Origin: Vibrio bathopelagicus
Lineage (GTDB): Bacteria; Pseudomonadota; Gammaproteobacteria; Enterobacterales; Vibrionaceae
Assembly: GCF_014879975.1 (NCBI RefSeq)
Contig: NZ_CP062500.1
Location: 1,984,001 to 2,048,000 of the forward strand
DNA length: 64,000 nt
Reading direction: 5' to 3'
Below, in pieces: positions 1-8,338 of the stretch. The notes beneath the pieces are model-generated. The model saw only the letters and a program-made list of their open reading frames with translations, was not told the origin of the DNA and searched no databases. The position numbers were made by a program, and so were the translations under genes. The stretch's first letter is position 1, and every line of letters starts with the position of its first letter.

Positions 1-1240
1 TGTCTTTTACGCGATAGGTCAGAACATAAGTACCGATCACATCAGTTTCAACATACCCTTCAACATCAATTGAAGACGTCAAATCACCATCTTCTTTATC
101 TGTTGCTGTCACACCGTCCATTGGATCAAATGTTGTGCGGTGCAGAACGCGCGTATTTTCAACACCTTTCAGAACGGGTTCACCTTCAACCGGGGGCGGT
201 GTCACTTGGCCATGGACAAAAGGGCCATAGTCTTTAATAAACTGTTCGTTGTATTGTTGACCGCTCTTATTAGTACCCATATCCCAGTTGATCGACCAAG
301 TCATCACACCGCGCAAAGGTTGGCCTTGAGCTGTCAGGCTATCGAACGCATCGTATAAGTCTTGTGGCTCTTGCACAAACCCCGTAGCTGCAGCATCGAT
401 ACTTGAAGGGATACCAAACACGAGTTTGTCATGTGGGATTTTGTGGAAACCACGAGTACCGTTGATTAGAGAGTCAGAGATGTAATAGATGAACTCTTCT
501 TTTAACTCATCGTTATTTTGAGCAATCCAACCTACCCCATCAACCCAGATACCATCACCACCTTGATTATAAAACTGTGGGTTAATCCAGTCGTAGTAAC
601 CTTCTAGGTTATCGATGTAAGGGACATACTTACCGCCTGTCGTTAAGTACGGAAACTCAGGCGCCATGGTAATCAGGAAGTTTTTGCCTTCAGCGCGGTA
701 ATGATCTTTCACTAACTTAAGGGCATCAGGAATCACGGTTTGGTTATTTTCTGCGGTTACTGCTGCTTGTTCTAGATCGATATCTAAACCATCAAAACCG
801 TAACGCTCTGTAAGGCGGATAATCTCATCAGCAAAGGCTCTTTCATCACCCGTTTTTAGTTCTACGTGTGCATCAGCTCCACCCAGAGCTAGCAGTACAG
901 AGCGACCTTGCTTGTTGAGTTCAGTGATTTGGTCAATAAATTGTTCTTCTGAAAGCCCAATCGTTGGGTCCAGTTTAAAAGTTGGAATTCGACCATCCGC
1001 CACGTCGTACACCTTCATGAATGATACATTCACGATGTTATACATCGGGTTCACTTCATCCAGTGTCACGCAAGGCGCATTGCCACCTTGGTAGCCACCA
1101 CCATCACACCAGTTATGCCAATAACCTACCACGACACCAGAATCTGGATTCGTCATATCTGAACCATTCGCATAAACAGCACCAGACATTGCGGCCATGC
1201 CGACCGATACTGCTAATTGTAGAGCTTTACGTTTCAACAT
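1..1240 (-). CDS. GH18 family chitinase (3' end outside window)
   Basis: Reading left from an ATG at 1240 gives about 413 residues with no stop before the window edge, so the C-terminus is missing. The protein starts with a signal peptide (MLKRKALQLAVSVGMAAMSG, cleavage near AYA-N). A GH18 barrel follows, with the catalytic signature DGLDIDLE at about residue 180; the final Glu is the proton donor in this family. At about residue 370 a linker leads into an Ig-like repeat of the DUF5011 type, common in secreted chitin-binding enzymes. It should be a secreted enzyme that hydrolyses beta-1,4 chitin. An AAGGAAG ribosome-binding site lies 8 nt before the ATG. A full-length protein would probably carry further Ig-like or carbohydrate-binding domains beyond the edge. 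Family assignment is strong; which Vibrio chitinase it is cannot be told. Confidence 0.92.
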   Translation of the reverse strand, partial: MLKRKALQLAVSVGMAAMSGAVYANGSDMTNPDSGVVVGYWHNWCDGGGYQGGNAPCVTLDEVNPMYNIVNVSFMKVYDVADGRIPTFKLDPTIGLSEEQFIDQITELNKQGRSVLLALGGADAHVELKTGDERAFADEIIRLTERYGFDGLDIDLEQAAVTAENNQTVIPDALKLVKDHYRAEGKNFLITMAPEFPYLTTGGKYVPYIDNLEGYYDWINPQFYNQGGDGIWVDGVGWIAQNNDELKEEFIYYISDSLINGTRGFHKIPHDKLVFGIPSSIDAAATGFVQEPQDLYDAFDSLTAQGQPLRGVMTWSINWDMGTNKSGQQYNEQFIKDYGPFVHGQVTPPPVEGEPVLKGVENTRVLHRTTFDPMDGVTATDKEDGDLTSSIDVEGYVETDVIGTYVLTYRVKD

Positions 1241-1721
1241 CAGTTCCACTTCCTTGCTTAACAGCTGTGCCAATCACAACCGAACCCATTCATTTTAGCC
1301 ATGAATATTTATAGATAAGTAATGGAATTTATAAGAAAAGATAACCTTTGATTTAACTTGTGACCTTAAGTCACAGATTGAATATCAGAATCAATATGAT
1401 TTTGACTTTCCATTCAAATTAAAATGTTAAAAGTAGGTATTCATCGCCTGAAACATTGACATGCAAAATGATTGACTGAGGAAAAATTCACACGCGTAAT
1501 TAAGGTGAGTTTAAAAAATGGGCCAAAAGAATATGTAAGACTAAAAATGAGGAAAAATATGGCCTAAAGCCCCGTATTTATTGAGTTTATTACTATTTTA
1601 CGTTGCGAGTGACATCACTAAAATCGATTGGATCTAGTAGCTATACATATGCTAGTTGATACCCACACACGGCCAAACATGAAGATCAGAATTGATGCAA
1701 CTCTAAGGCTAACCTCGGCTA
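1241..1721. other. Intergenic region upstream of chitinase
   Basis: AT-rich spacer between the chitinase start and the end of the DHH phosphoesterase gene. It should hold the chitinase promoter. Apart from the dyad at 1359-1375 I see no gene, RNA or clear terminator. Confidence 0.6.
1359..1375. promoter_or_regulatory. Dyad TGTGAC-N5-GTCACA upstream of chitinase
   Basis: Perfect 6-bp inverted repeat with a 5-bp spacer, about 120 bp upstream of the chitinase start codon. It resembles a CRP site, but the TGTGA/TCACA half-sites are 7 rather than 6 bp apart, so a CRP site is uncertain. It may be an operator for another regulator. Confidence 0.35.
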
Positions 1722-2729
1722 TTAACTGTCTACATCGCCATTAAGATTTGAATAAAAACTCTCAATTAACGATATAAAATTCACTTTATCCATTTCATTA
1801 AGTTGGTTAATACCTGCCGCTGCTTTTCGCCCACCACCCGTTTCAAAACTAGAACAAATTTCATCAGCCCCTACTCTATTTGATAACGGTGCTCGTAAGC
1901 TCACCGTATAAGAATCTCCACCTTGGTTCTTTGTTAACACCGCTTGTGCTCGGGCCGGATCTTGATTGACGATATCATTACCAAAGACACCACTAATGCG
2001 CCTTGCCCAAGTTTCTCCCGGTAATTCAAATACACGAGCAACATCGCTCTCATATATTGGTACTAAGTTCGATAATTGTTGGTAGTCATTTTGATAAGCA
2101 GCACGCAGACGATAAAACACAGAGTTTTTATCAGCCAATAGATCCAACGGATTAGGATATTGGTAAAGGATTCGATACAGCTCAGCTGGCGTGAAGTGTA
2201 AGTCACTCAATGACGAGCCGTAACCGTTGTAATTAATGAGAGTTCCCAACTCTTCTAAAAAAGTAGTTTGAGCTTCATCAAAACCATTTGTCGCTGCTAG
2301 CCGTGTCGCAACTGTTTTAAGATTGTCCCCAAAGGCAGCCGCAATTGCCCATGCAACATAGCGCCCCTTCAACTTTTGGTTTATCAACAAGCTGGTGCAA
2401 CATTCAGACGCTGTATTGATCAAAGTATCGAGGTGATTAGACGATGGTATATCTCCGGTACGATGGTGATCGCAATAAAAAACGTCGACATTATCATCGA
2501 GTAGCGAGTTCAATGCCGGGAGGTTCTTCTCCATCGACACATCTAAGACAGTAACAGACGAAACGTCTCCGTGATCGTTCTGCTTTGCTATTTTAGAGAC
2601 GACTTGAGATAGCAACTTAATATCACGCTTTACACCAGTTACGAGCACGCTCTCTTTAGGCTCATTTAGGCGCAGCTGCAGTAATGCGATTATGCCGTCG
2701 GCATCTCCATTGAATACGTCGTAGTGCAT
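1722..2729 (-). CDS. DHH family phosphoesterase
   Basis: A 335-aa protein begun at the ATG at 2729, chosen because GGAAGAGGAA lies just upstream; an in-frame ATG at 2771 would add 14 basic residues with no support. The N-terminus carries FNGDADGI (DHH motif I, metal-binding Asp residues) and about residue 87 carries CDHHRTGD (the DHH motif). The C-terminal part with GGGRKAAAGI resembles a DHHA1 substrate-binding region. Members hydrolyse phosphodiester or phosphoanhydride bonds using Mn2+ (for example oligoribonucleotides, cyclic dinucleotides or polyphosphate). The substrate of this subgroup is not evident. It stands alone between the chitinase and the chemoreceptor gene. Confidence 0.8.
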   Translation of the reverse strand: MHYDVFNGDADGIIALLQLRLNEPKESVLVTGVKRDIKLLSQVVSKIAKQNDHGDVSSVTVLDVSMEKNLPALNSLLDDNVDVFYCDHHRTGDIPSSNHLDTLINTASECCTSLLINQKLKGRYVAWAIAAAFGDNLKTVATRLAATNGFDEAQTTFLEELGTLINYNGYGSSLSDLHFTPAELYRILYQYPNPLDLLADKNSVFYRLRAAYQNDYQQLSNLVPIYESDVARVFELPGETWARRISGVFGNDIVNQDPARAQAVLTKNQGGDSYTVSLRAPLSNRVGADEICSSFETGGGRKAAAGINQLNEMDKVNFISLIESFYSNLNGDVDS

Positions 2730-2892
2730 TTTATTCCTCTTCCTTTGAGTTTTAACTGACGAGCGAAACAAGGCTCAAACGTTACTATGCTTGATAGTCT
2801 GGCATCATTTTAGTTTTATTTCACAGATACTTAAGTCTATTTTGGAATGCCTTATTCTTATCTATTCGGATACTTGCCTATACCCCACACAC

Positions 2893-2921
2893 AAAAAAGG
2901 CACAGATGATCTGTGCCTTTT
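2893..2921 (-). terminator. Rho-independent terminator of the chemoreceptor gene
   Basis: Inverted repeat GGCACAGA...TCTGTGCC, flanked by a run of six A on the plus strand, so the minus-strand transcript ends in a U tract. It lies about 30 bp after the stop of the methyl-accepting chemotaxis gene. The A/T flanks on both sides could make it bidirectional. Confidence 0.85.
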
Positions 2922-2953
2922 CGGGTTGACTACTCAGTTAGCGATCAAAGAGT

Positions 2954-4729
2954 TTATGAAGTCTTAAACTGCGCTACCGCTTTGTCCATATCATTCGCTT
3001 GTTCAGCAACCTTATCAACTTCAACTAAACAGTGTTGAGCCGATGCATTGTTATCGTTCGAGATGGTGTTTAACTCTGTGATTGAATCACTCACTTGCGC
3101 CATCACAGCGCCCTGCTCTTCAATCGCTGAGGCAATACGCTCCGAGTTACCCTGAATGCTTTCCATGTCACTCAAGATAAGCTGTAGGCTCGCATCTAGC
3201 TCTTCAGAATCTTTCAGTGTTAGCTGACCTTGTTGGTTACATTCACCAATCTCAGTCATCGAGGCATTCATCTGACTTTGAATTGCTGTCACTACGCTGG
3301 TGATTTCTGTTGTTGATTGATGCGTTCTGCTAGCCAATGCGCGAACTTCATCTGCTACTACGGCAAAACCGCGGCCTTGTTCACCCGCTCGTGCAGCTTC
3401 AATCGCGGCATTCAATGCCAACAGGTTAGTTTGTTCTGCAATGCCTTGGATGATATTTACTGCATCACCAATTTGATCAACATGGTGATTCAGTGAGCTA
3501 ATAGAATCTTGGCTGCTTGAAAGGCGCTCAGACAAGCGAGTGATGTTGTCGATGGTATCTACTACAACTTCTCGCCCTTTATCAGCATTAGCTTTAGCTT
3601 GATACACCCCTTCTGCAGCAACCGAGGTGCTTTCAGAAATTTCACCAATAGTCTGTACCATTTCTTGCACTGAAGTCGTCATTGTTGAAGTGTGATTCGC
3701 TTGTACTTCAAACTGGTTGATTACTGATTCAAGCTCATCATGCATGTTTGATGTACTTTGAGTCAGTTGCTGTGATTTCGATTGAGAAGCAGCGATTAAG
3801 CCTTCAAGTTGATCAAGCAAACGGTTGAAATATTGACCTAGTGTACTCAGTTCGTCTTTACCATCAATATCTGAACGAATGGACACATCATTGGAATCCA
3901 CAATGTTACGAATCACAGTAAGTAATGACTCAATCTTGCCAATGATAGAACGGACTATTAACCAGCTGAACAGAATGATAGACACAAGTAATGTGATACA
4001 AAGGATGTTGTTGATCAGCGACAGTTTATCCATCTCTTTTTTGGTTTCTTGGTCTAGAACCGCGGAAAACTCTTTAAACTGAGTCTCAATAGCGTGAGAG
4101 CCCGATCGAGCTTGCCCGAGCAAACCTTCATTATGCTTCAAACCAATCACACGTTTCTGCGCGACAACTTGCTTTGCAGCATCTAAAAGCGTACTTGAAC
4201 TGCCCGCATTCGAAGTAATAGAAAGAACACTCGGGTCGAATGTGCCCTTTTCAATCAGGTCATTAAACAGGTACAGCTCAACTTTTTGTTCAGCACTCGC
4301 TGTTTGGTTAATGCCTTCTAGCACTTCATGAAACTGTCCAAGTAAACCTTTATCTTTCGCTAAGCCATATACCTCATTGGCTTTTACCAACTCAACAAAG
4401 CTTGTGTGGTACGTTTCGATGTCTTCACGTAAATGCGTACTATTGGCTAACCCCAAATCACTAAGGACAGCATTAAGTTGCGATTCTGACGCTAAAAATT
4501 TGTCATAGTTTTGTTCAAACTTGTCGAGGTACTTCATGTCACTGCGCAGCAAGAAGTCTTTCTCGTTTCTGCGCAGGTTGAGTAGACGCACTTCAAGTTC
4601 TTTGGTGAGTTGTTTAGCTTCGCTCATTTGAGCAGTTGTGTCCGCAAATTGCGAAGTTGTAAACAGCAATGCAATCATGCCGAAAATGGAAAATATTCCC
4701 AATGAATAGAGCTTTTTCTTTATATTCAT
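2954..4729 (-). CDS. Methyl-accepting chemotaxis protein
   Basis: A 591-aa inner-membrane chemoreceptor. There is one N-terminal membrane segment (about residues 8-30), then a mostly helical periplasmic sensor of about 210 residues with an [11 protein letters not shown] segment typical of helical-bundle (HBM/4HB-like) ligand domains. A second membrane segment lies near 243-263 and HAMP near 265-315. The cytoplasmic signalling hairpin follows, with the highly conserved tip [20 protein letters not shown] at about 436-455, which contacts CheA/CheW. The C-terminus ends in FKTS without a CheR-binding pentapeptide. The ligand is unknown. The gene is monocistronic, with its own terminator. Confidence 0.93.
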   Translation of the reverse strand: MNIKKKLYSLGIFSIFGMIALLFTTSQFADTTAQMSEAKQLTKELEVRLLNLRRNEKDFLLRSDMKYLDKFEQNYDKFLASESQLNAVLSDLGLANSTHLREDIETYHTSFVELVKANEVYGLAKDKGLLGQFHEVLEGINQTASAEQKVELYLFNDLIEKGTFDPSVLSITSNAGSSSTLLDAAKQVVAQKRVIGLKHNEGLLGQARSGSHAIETQFKEFSAVLDQETKKEMDKLSLINNILCITLLVSIILFSWLIVRSIIGKIESLLTVIRNIVDSNDVSIRSDIDGKDELSTLGQYFNRLLDQLEGLIAASQSKSQQLTQSTSNMHDELESVINQFEVQANHTSTMTTSVQEMVQTIGEISESTSVAAEGVYQAKANADKGREVVVDTIDNITRLSERLSSSQDSISSLNHHVDQIGDAVNIIQGIAEQTNLLALNAAIEAARAGEQGRGFAVVADEVRALASRTHQSTTEITSVVTAIQSQMNASMTEIGECNQQGQLTLKDSEELDASLQLILSDMESIQGNSERIASAIEEQGAVMAQVSDSITELNTISNDNNASAQHCLVEVDKVAEQANDMDKAVAQFKTS

Positions 4730-5163
4730 ATATGTGACTCGTCTTTGCTTATCTAATTATGGGTTTCTAAGTTTTATGTGATTTTTACTATCTAAATTTC
4801 GCTATCTAGCTGTTGTTATGGTTTTTGTATCAATAATGAGCACTAAGGTTGTGGCACTGCATTCGTGGCAAAGGGCGAAGAGTTTTTCAGTTCACCAGTG
4901 GTGTATTTTCATTTACATTCAAGCAGAGAATGAACTCTTCATTTAAAGTCGATTTTATCAATAACACACTTTTATACTATGTACATTATCAGAATCATAA
5001 ATTTGAGAGACAGCTATTTGACGGGGTGAACAAGGCTTGTACAGCAGGCTGCGTAAGGCTTTGAATAAAATGATCTTTCACATTTCATTTACCTCACCAC
5101 ATTTAGTGACATTATTTTGGCTCATAAAGTGAGCCGGAGTTACGCACGATTTCTTAGATTCAT
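4730..5163. other. Intergenic region, no gene seen
   Basis: About 430 bp upstream of the chemoreceptor gene and downstream of the marR terminator. It should hold the chemoreceptor promoter. Open frames here lack a credible ribosome-binding site and family features, and I see no RNA gene. Confidence 0.5.
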
Positions 5164-5200
5164 AAAAAATGGACCGACTCTATTCGAGTACGGTCCATTA
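5164..5200 (-). terminator. Rho-independent terminator of the dmeF-marR operon
   Basis: Stem formed by GGACCG-ACTC and GAGT-A-CGGTCC, with six A on the left that become a U tract in the minus-strand transcript. It lies about 70 bp after the marR stop codon. Confidence 0.8.
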
Positions 5201-5269
5201 TTATTTGTTGTCGATTCTAGATTCGTTACCGAATGAAAATTGGCTCAATAATCCATGAAGCCACTCAAA

Positions 5270-5686
5270 CTAAAACGCTTTTACCATCTTACTCAGGCAC
5301 TTCAGCAAAACGGCTTTATCGTCTTCTTCGATGTCTTGCGTTAACTCGTTCACGAGATTCAAGTGAAGCTGGTTATGATGAACATGGATTTTCTGACCTT
5401 CATCGGTCAAAGCCACGACTATTGCACGGCGATCAGTTGGGTGTTCATGACGCTCTATTAACTCTGCTTTCACTAATTTTTCGATTTGAACAGTGAGTGT
5501 ACCCGTGGTGATACCCAACTTTTCAGCGAGTTCTTTCATTCTTAACGCACCATGCATACCAAGCACTTCGATAGTATGCACTTGCGCTAAGGAGTAACCC
5601 GTTTCTTTAACAACGGATTGCTCCCACGAAGACATTTTATCGTAGAACTCAGTCAGTATTTGGTTAAGCTGTTCTATATTTCGCAT
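5270..5686 (-). CDS. MarR family transcriptional regulator
   Basis: 138 aa from the ATG at 5686 (MRNIEQLNQ). Its start overlaps the last 23 bases of the upstream efflux gene, suggesting translational coupling; a longer in-frame ORF up to 5785 lies inside that gene and is not credible. It has the MarR winged helix: the recognition helix region MKELAEKLGITTGTLTVQIE and the wing HPTDRRAIVVALT with its conserved DRR. Such proteins are dimeric repressors released by small ligands. Co-transcription with a metal pump suggests control of that pump, probably through the dyads at 6722-6782, though MarR proteins are not the usual partners of this pump family. Confidence 0.88.
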   Translation of the reverse strand: MRNIEQLNQILTEFYDKMSSWEQSVVKETGYSLAQVHTIEVLGMHGALRMKELAEKLGITTGTLTVQIEKLVKAELIERHEHPTDRRAIVVALTDEGQKIHVHHNQLHLNLVNELTQDIEEDDKAVLLKCLSKMVKAF

Positions 5687-6653
5687 GGCCGTTTGAATGC
5701 ACTTCAAGAGTAAGATGATTAATCTTATCAAACTTGGCGAGCATTTGTTTATATTCAGAGACGGTTTTATCACTGTTTGATTCAAGAGTAATCGCCGCTG
5801 AGTAGTGATGCCCGCTCACCTTCCACATGTGTAAGTCGGTTACAGCCGCATAAGGAGCTAAAACTTCAGTTATACCGTTACGGTACTCATCGTCGATATT
5901 CTGATCGAGCAAGATTGGACTCGTCTGCTTCATTAAGTTCATGGTCCATTTCGCAATAACCACAGCGCCAACCATACCCATAGCGGCATCCAACCAGTTC
6001 CAACCGTAAAACTTACCAAATAGCAGTGCCACGATCGCCAGCAGAGACGTCAATGTATCGGCCAACACGTGCATGTAGGCCGCGCGGAGATTGTGATCAT
6101 GATGATGTCCTTTGTGCTCTGCGTGTTCTTGGTGCTCACCATGTTGATGATCGTGGCAGTGTCCCTTGTGTTCAGAATGAGAGTGATCGTGCCCATGATC
6201 ATGTCCGTGGTGATAATCCCCTAGCAAAAACATACTCACTACATTCACTGTCAAACCAACGCACGCAACGATGATCGCTTCGTTAAACTGAATCGCTTGC
6301 GGGTTAAACAAGCGATGTACTGACTCCACCAGCATCAACAGCGCCACAATCCCCAATGCAATCGCACTGGTGTATCCCCCTAGCACACTGACTTTACCTG
6401 TACCGAAAGAGAAACGTTCACTGTCGGCATGTTTCTTCGCGTAACGGTATGCGAACAAGGTAATACCAAACGCCGCCGCGTGTGTTCCCATATGCCAACC
6501 ATCGGCAAGCAATGCCATGGAGCCGTAAATAGTACCGGCAACGATTTCGACAATCATGGTAATAACAGTTAACAAGAGAACGTAAAAAGTGCGTTTTTCA
6601 CCTTGTTGATTGTGTGAAGAGAAGTTGTGTTGATGACGTGTTGGAAAACTCAA
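5664..6653 (-). CDS. dmeF: Cation diffusion facilitator, Co/Ni efflux (DmeF type)
   Basis: A 329-aa integral membrane protein with about six transmembrane helices. Helix II has ALLADGWHMGTHAAAFGI, in which the metal site is H/D-based and followed by THAAA, as in DmeF-type Co2+/Ni2+ exporters. Helix V has HVLADTLTS. Between helices IV and V (about residues 148-192) is a long loop with many His residues, in HGHDHGHDHSHSEHKGHCHD style, a probable cytosolic metal buffer. A C-terminal cytoplasmic domain follows. It exports divalent cations in exchange for protons. The gene is first in a two-gene operon with marR. Subfamily assignment rests on the helix II motif; Zn2+ or Cd2+ cannot be excluded. 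Confidence 0.85.
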   Translation of the reverse strand: MSFPTRHQHNFSSHNQQGEKRTFYVLLLTVITMIVEIVAGTIYGSMALLADGWHMGTHAAAFGITLFAYRYAKKHADSERFSFGTGKVSVLGGYTSAIALGIVALLMLVESVHRLFNPQAIQFNEAIIVACVGLTVNVVSMFLLGDYHHGHDHGHDHSHSEHKGHCHDHQHGEHQEHAEHKGHHHDHNLRAAYMHVLADTLTSLLAIVALLFGKFYGWNWLDAAMGMVGAVVIAKWTMNLMKQTSPILLDQNIDDEYRNGITEVLAPYAAVTDLHMWKVSGHHYSAAITLESNSDKTVSEYKQMLAKFDKINHLTLEVHSNGHAKYRTA

Positions 6654-6721
6654 AATGGCGTCCTTAGCTTGTGTTCACAGTTAGATGGTCGTTACTGACC
6701 GTACTTTTTAAGAATAAGTAC

Positions 6722-6782
6722 CTTGATTGACAAGTATTTTGATTATCAAACCAATGGGTGAAATTTAGTTTGATCGTCAAAC
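6722..6782. promoter_or_regulatory. Cluster of three dyads, likely MarR operators
   Basis: Three inverted repeats lie 70-130 bp upstream of the dmeF start: CTTG-N5-CAAG (6722-6734), TTTGAT-T-ATCAAA (6738-6750) and GTTTGA-N3-TCAAAC (6768-6782). The last two share TTTGAT/TCAAA half-sites. Their position in the promoter region of the dmeF-marR operon suits autoregulation by the MarR protein. Confidence 0.55.
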
Positions 6783-6988
6783 ATTGTCAATAATCAATTT
6801 GAGCTAGCAAGATTTCAGATTGGTAAGTCTGAAATGAAGATTGGAAATTGGGATTAGTCTGTTGTGACCACGCAAAGCAGATTTATTCGAAAGCTCAAAT
6901 GTGTAATAGGAAGTAACATTGATATCATTTGTGTATTCAAGGCGGTACACTGGCGTCCTATTTAGGGCAATCGATACGAGGAGTAACA

Positions 6989-7108
6989 ATGCACACACTT
7001 GCTTGGCTAAGCTCTTCAGACGCGATCTGCCCGATAGCAAACACCTTTCAATCTGCTGGTAGCGCCTTTCCCTTAAAAGCTATCGCGGTTTATCTCCCCA
7101 ACGCCTAA
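6989..7108 (+). CDS. Possible 39-aa small protein or leader peptide
   Basis: A short frame beginning MHTLAWLSSSDA and ending LPNA, preceded by GAGGAG at a good distance (7 nt) from the ATG. It lies about 165 bp upstream of the YgjV gene on the same strand. It has a moderately hydrophobic composition and no recognised family. It could be an upstream leader for the YgjV gene, a decayed gene start, or chance. The ribosome-binding site is the main support. Confidence 0.25.
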   Translation: MHTLAWLSSSDAICPIANTFQSAGSAFPLKAIAVYLPNA

Positions 7109-7273
7109 CACATCACTGATGGTTTGATATCTCAAGATTCTAAATAGGCCAACAACAATAAGCTTGTCGGTTCAACGGCTTGTATTTGCTTGCTCGTTTT
7201 TAAAAATTCATCGACATCACAAGCCCATCACTCAATCTGCCCCGTGTAACTTCTTTCTGTTGTTGGAGGACTT

Positions 7274-7780
7274 GTGTCCTTTTTTATCGCTTCCCAAATA
7301 TTGGTAGGTTTGGCTTCCCTATTCGATATCGCTTCATTCCAATTTAAAAGCCGCACCAAATTGTTGGCGACATTGACGGTTTCAGCCTTGTTGATCGCCG
7401 CGCATTTTGCATTACTTCAAGAGTGGACAGCTGCATGTCTGTTAGTGATTGGTGCGTGTCGTTATTTCGCAGGGATCTTTATCTCAGATCCTCGGATGAA
7501 ATGGCTGTTTTACTTTGTCACAGTCTTAGGCACCATCCTCACCTTTAGCGGACTTGCAAGCGCACTCAGCTGCATTGGCTCGCTACTTCATACCAAGGCT
7601 TCATTCACAGCCAATGATAAGCTGATGCGCTGGTTAATGGTGATTGGTACTTTGGTGTGGGTAGCTCATGACATATTGGTTGGCTCACCCGTCGCGGTGC
7701 TATTGGACGTTTTGTTTATCATTAGTAGTGGCGTTGGTTATTACCGACTTCATATTAAGAAAGCCGCTTTGACTGTGTAA
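7274..7780 (+). CDS. YgjV family inner membrane protein
   Basis: 168 aa with a GTG start at 7274, preceded closely by GGAGGA at 7265-7270. The protein is almost entirely hydrophobic, with five or six predicted membrane helices (for example ASQILVGLASLFDIASF, LLATLTVSALLIAAHFALL, WLFYFVTVLGTILTFSGLA). The pattern fits the YgjV/Imp-YgjV family, common in Vibrio and Enterobacteriaceae. Function is unknown, with transport often supposed. It is convergent with the gene ending at 7794. Confidence 0.75.
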   Translation: MSFFIASQILVGLASLFDIASFQFKSRTKLLATLTVSALLIAAHFALLQEWTAACLLVIGACRYFAGIFISDPRMKWLFYFVTVLGTILTFSGLASALSCIGSLLHTKASFTANDKLMRWLMVIGTLVWVAHDILVGSPVAVLLDVLFIISSGVGYYRLHIKKAALTV

Positions 7781-7793
7781 TCGTGCACAGAGT

Positions 7794-8336
7794 TTAGTTG
7801 AGGCAGTTTGAAAAAACAGTAAAGAGCAGCGCTTCATTTGCTGCTCTTTTAATTTCTGAATTAGCATTAACTTTCGGAGTGCTATTCCGTTTCACCACAC
7901 CCACATCTAACGCACTTTGAAACTCTATTGTGTTAGAGACTATATTCAACAAAGCAGCTTCGGACATAAGTAACACTGGCGCAGAGGTTTCAGGCTGGTC
8001 TACATGTATCATTAGCTTCATGTCAGTATCTATTTTACTCCACAGGCGACGATCAACGAGGTAAATGTACGAACCAACCGTTAACTCACGACTCTGATTT
8101 TGAATAAACAAGGTTAACAACCAACTGGCTCGTCTTAACCCAGCTTGTCCATCTAATTTATCCGGCTTTATCATCGTACGTTTCTGCACTTCGTTATGAG
8201 TAGCAAGTGCAACATCGAACGCTCCTGCGTAGCTCTCCACAAAAGGGTTATTAAAAACACAATCGAAGGTGCAAGCCCAAACGGGGCCTACACTCAACAT
8301 CCAGTATAATATGACTACTCTTATTAACTTTGGCAT
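7794..8336 (-). CDS. Small exported protein of unknown function
   Basis: 180 aa from the ATG at 8336 (MPKLIRVVILYWMLSVGPVWA), placed 2 bp after the stop of the alkyl sulfatase gene; a longer in-frame start at 8363 lies inside that gene. It has a signal peptide with cleavage near VWA-C. The mature part starts CTFDCVFNNPF with two close Cys residues and has no family I recognise. The tight spacing implies translational coupling, so it probably works with the sulfatase in the periplasm or as a lipoprotein. The last coding bases overlap the hairpin at 7821-7849. Confidence 0.65.
   Translation of the reverse strand: MPKLIRVVILYWMLSVGPVWACTFDCVFNNPFVESYAGAFDVALATHNEVQKRTMIKPDKLDGQAGLRRASWLLTLFIQNQSRELTVGSYIYLVDRRLWSKIDTDMKLMIHVDQPETSAPVLLMSEAALLNIVSNTIEFQSALDVGVVKRNSTPKVNANSEIKRAANEALLFTVFSNCLN
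7821..7849. terminator. Bidirectional hairpin terminator inside the 3' end of a gene
   Basis: Perfect 10-bp stem AAAGAGCAGC...GCTGCTCTTT, followed by a T-rich tract on both strands. It lies 40 bp after the YgjV stop and within the last 60 bp of the convergent exported-protein gene, so it serves as terminator and coding sequence at once. Confidence 0.75.
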
Positions 8337-8338
8337 CG

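Noticed and set aside
1359..1375. CRP site for the chitinase
   Set aside because: The TGTGA and TCACA half-sites are 7 bp apart instead of 6, so I kept it only as an unassigned dyad.
5687..5785. N-terminal extension of the MarR protein
   Set aside because: The added residues are encoded within the efflux gene and look unlike MarR proteins; the ATG at 5686 gives the normal length.
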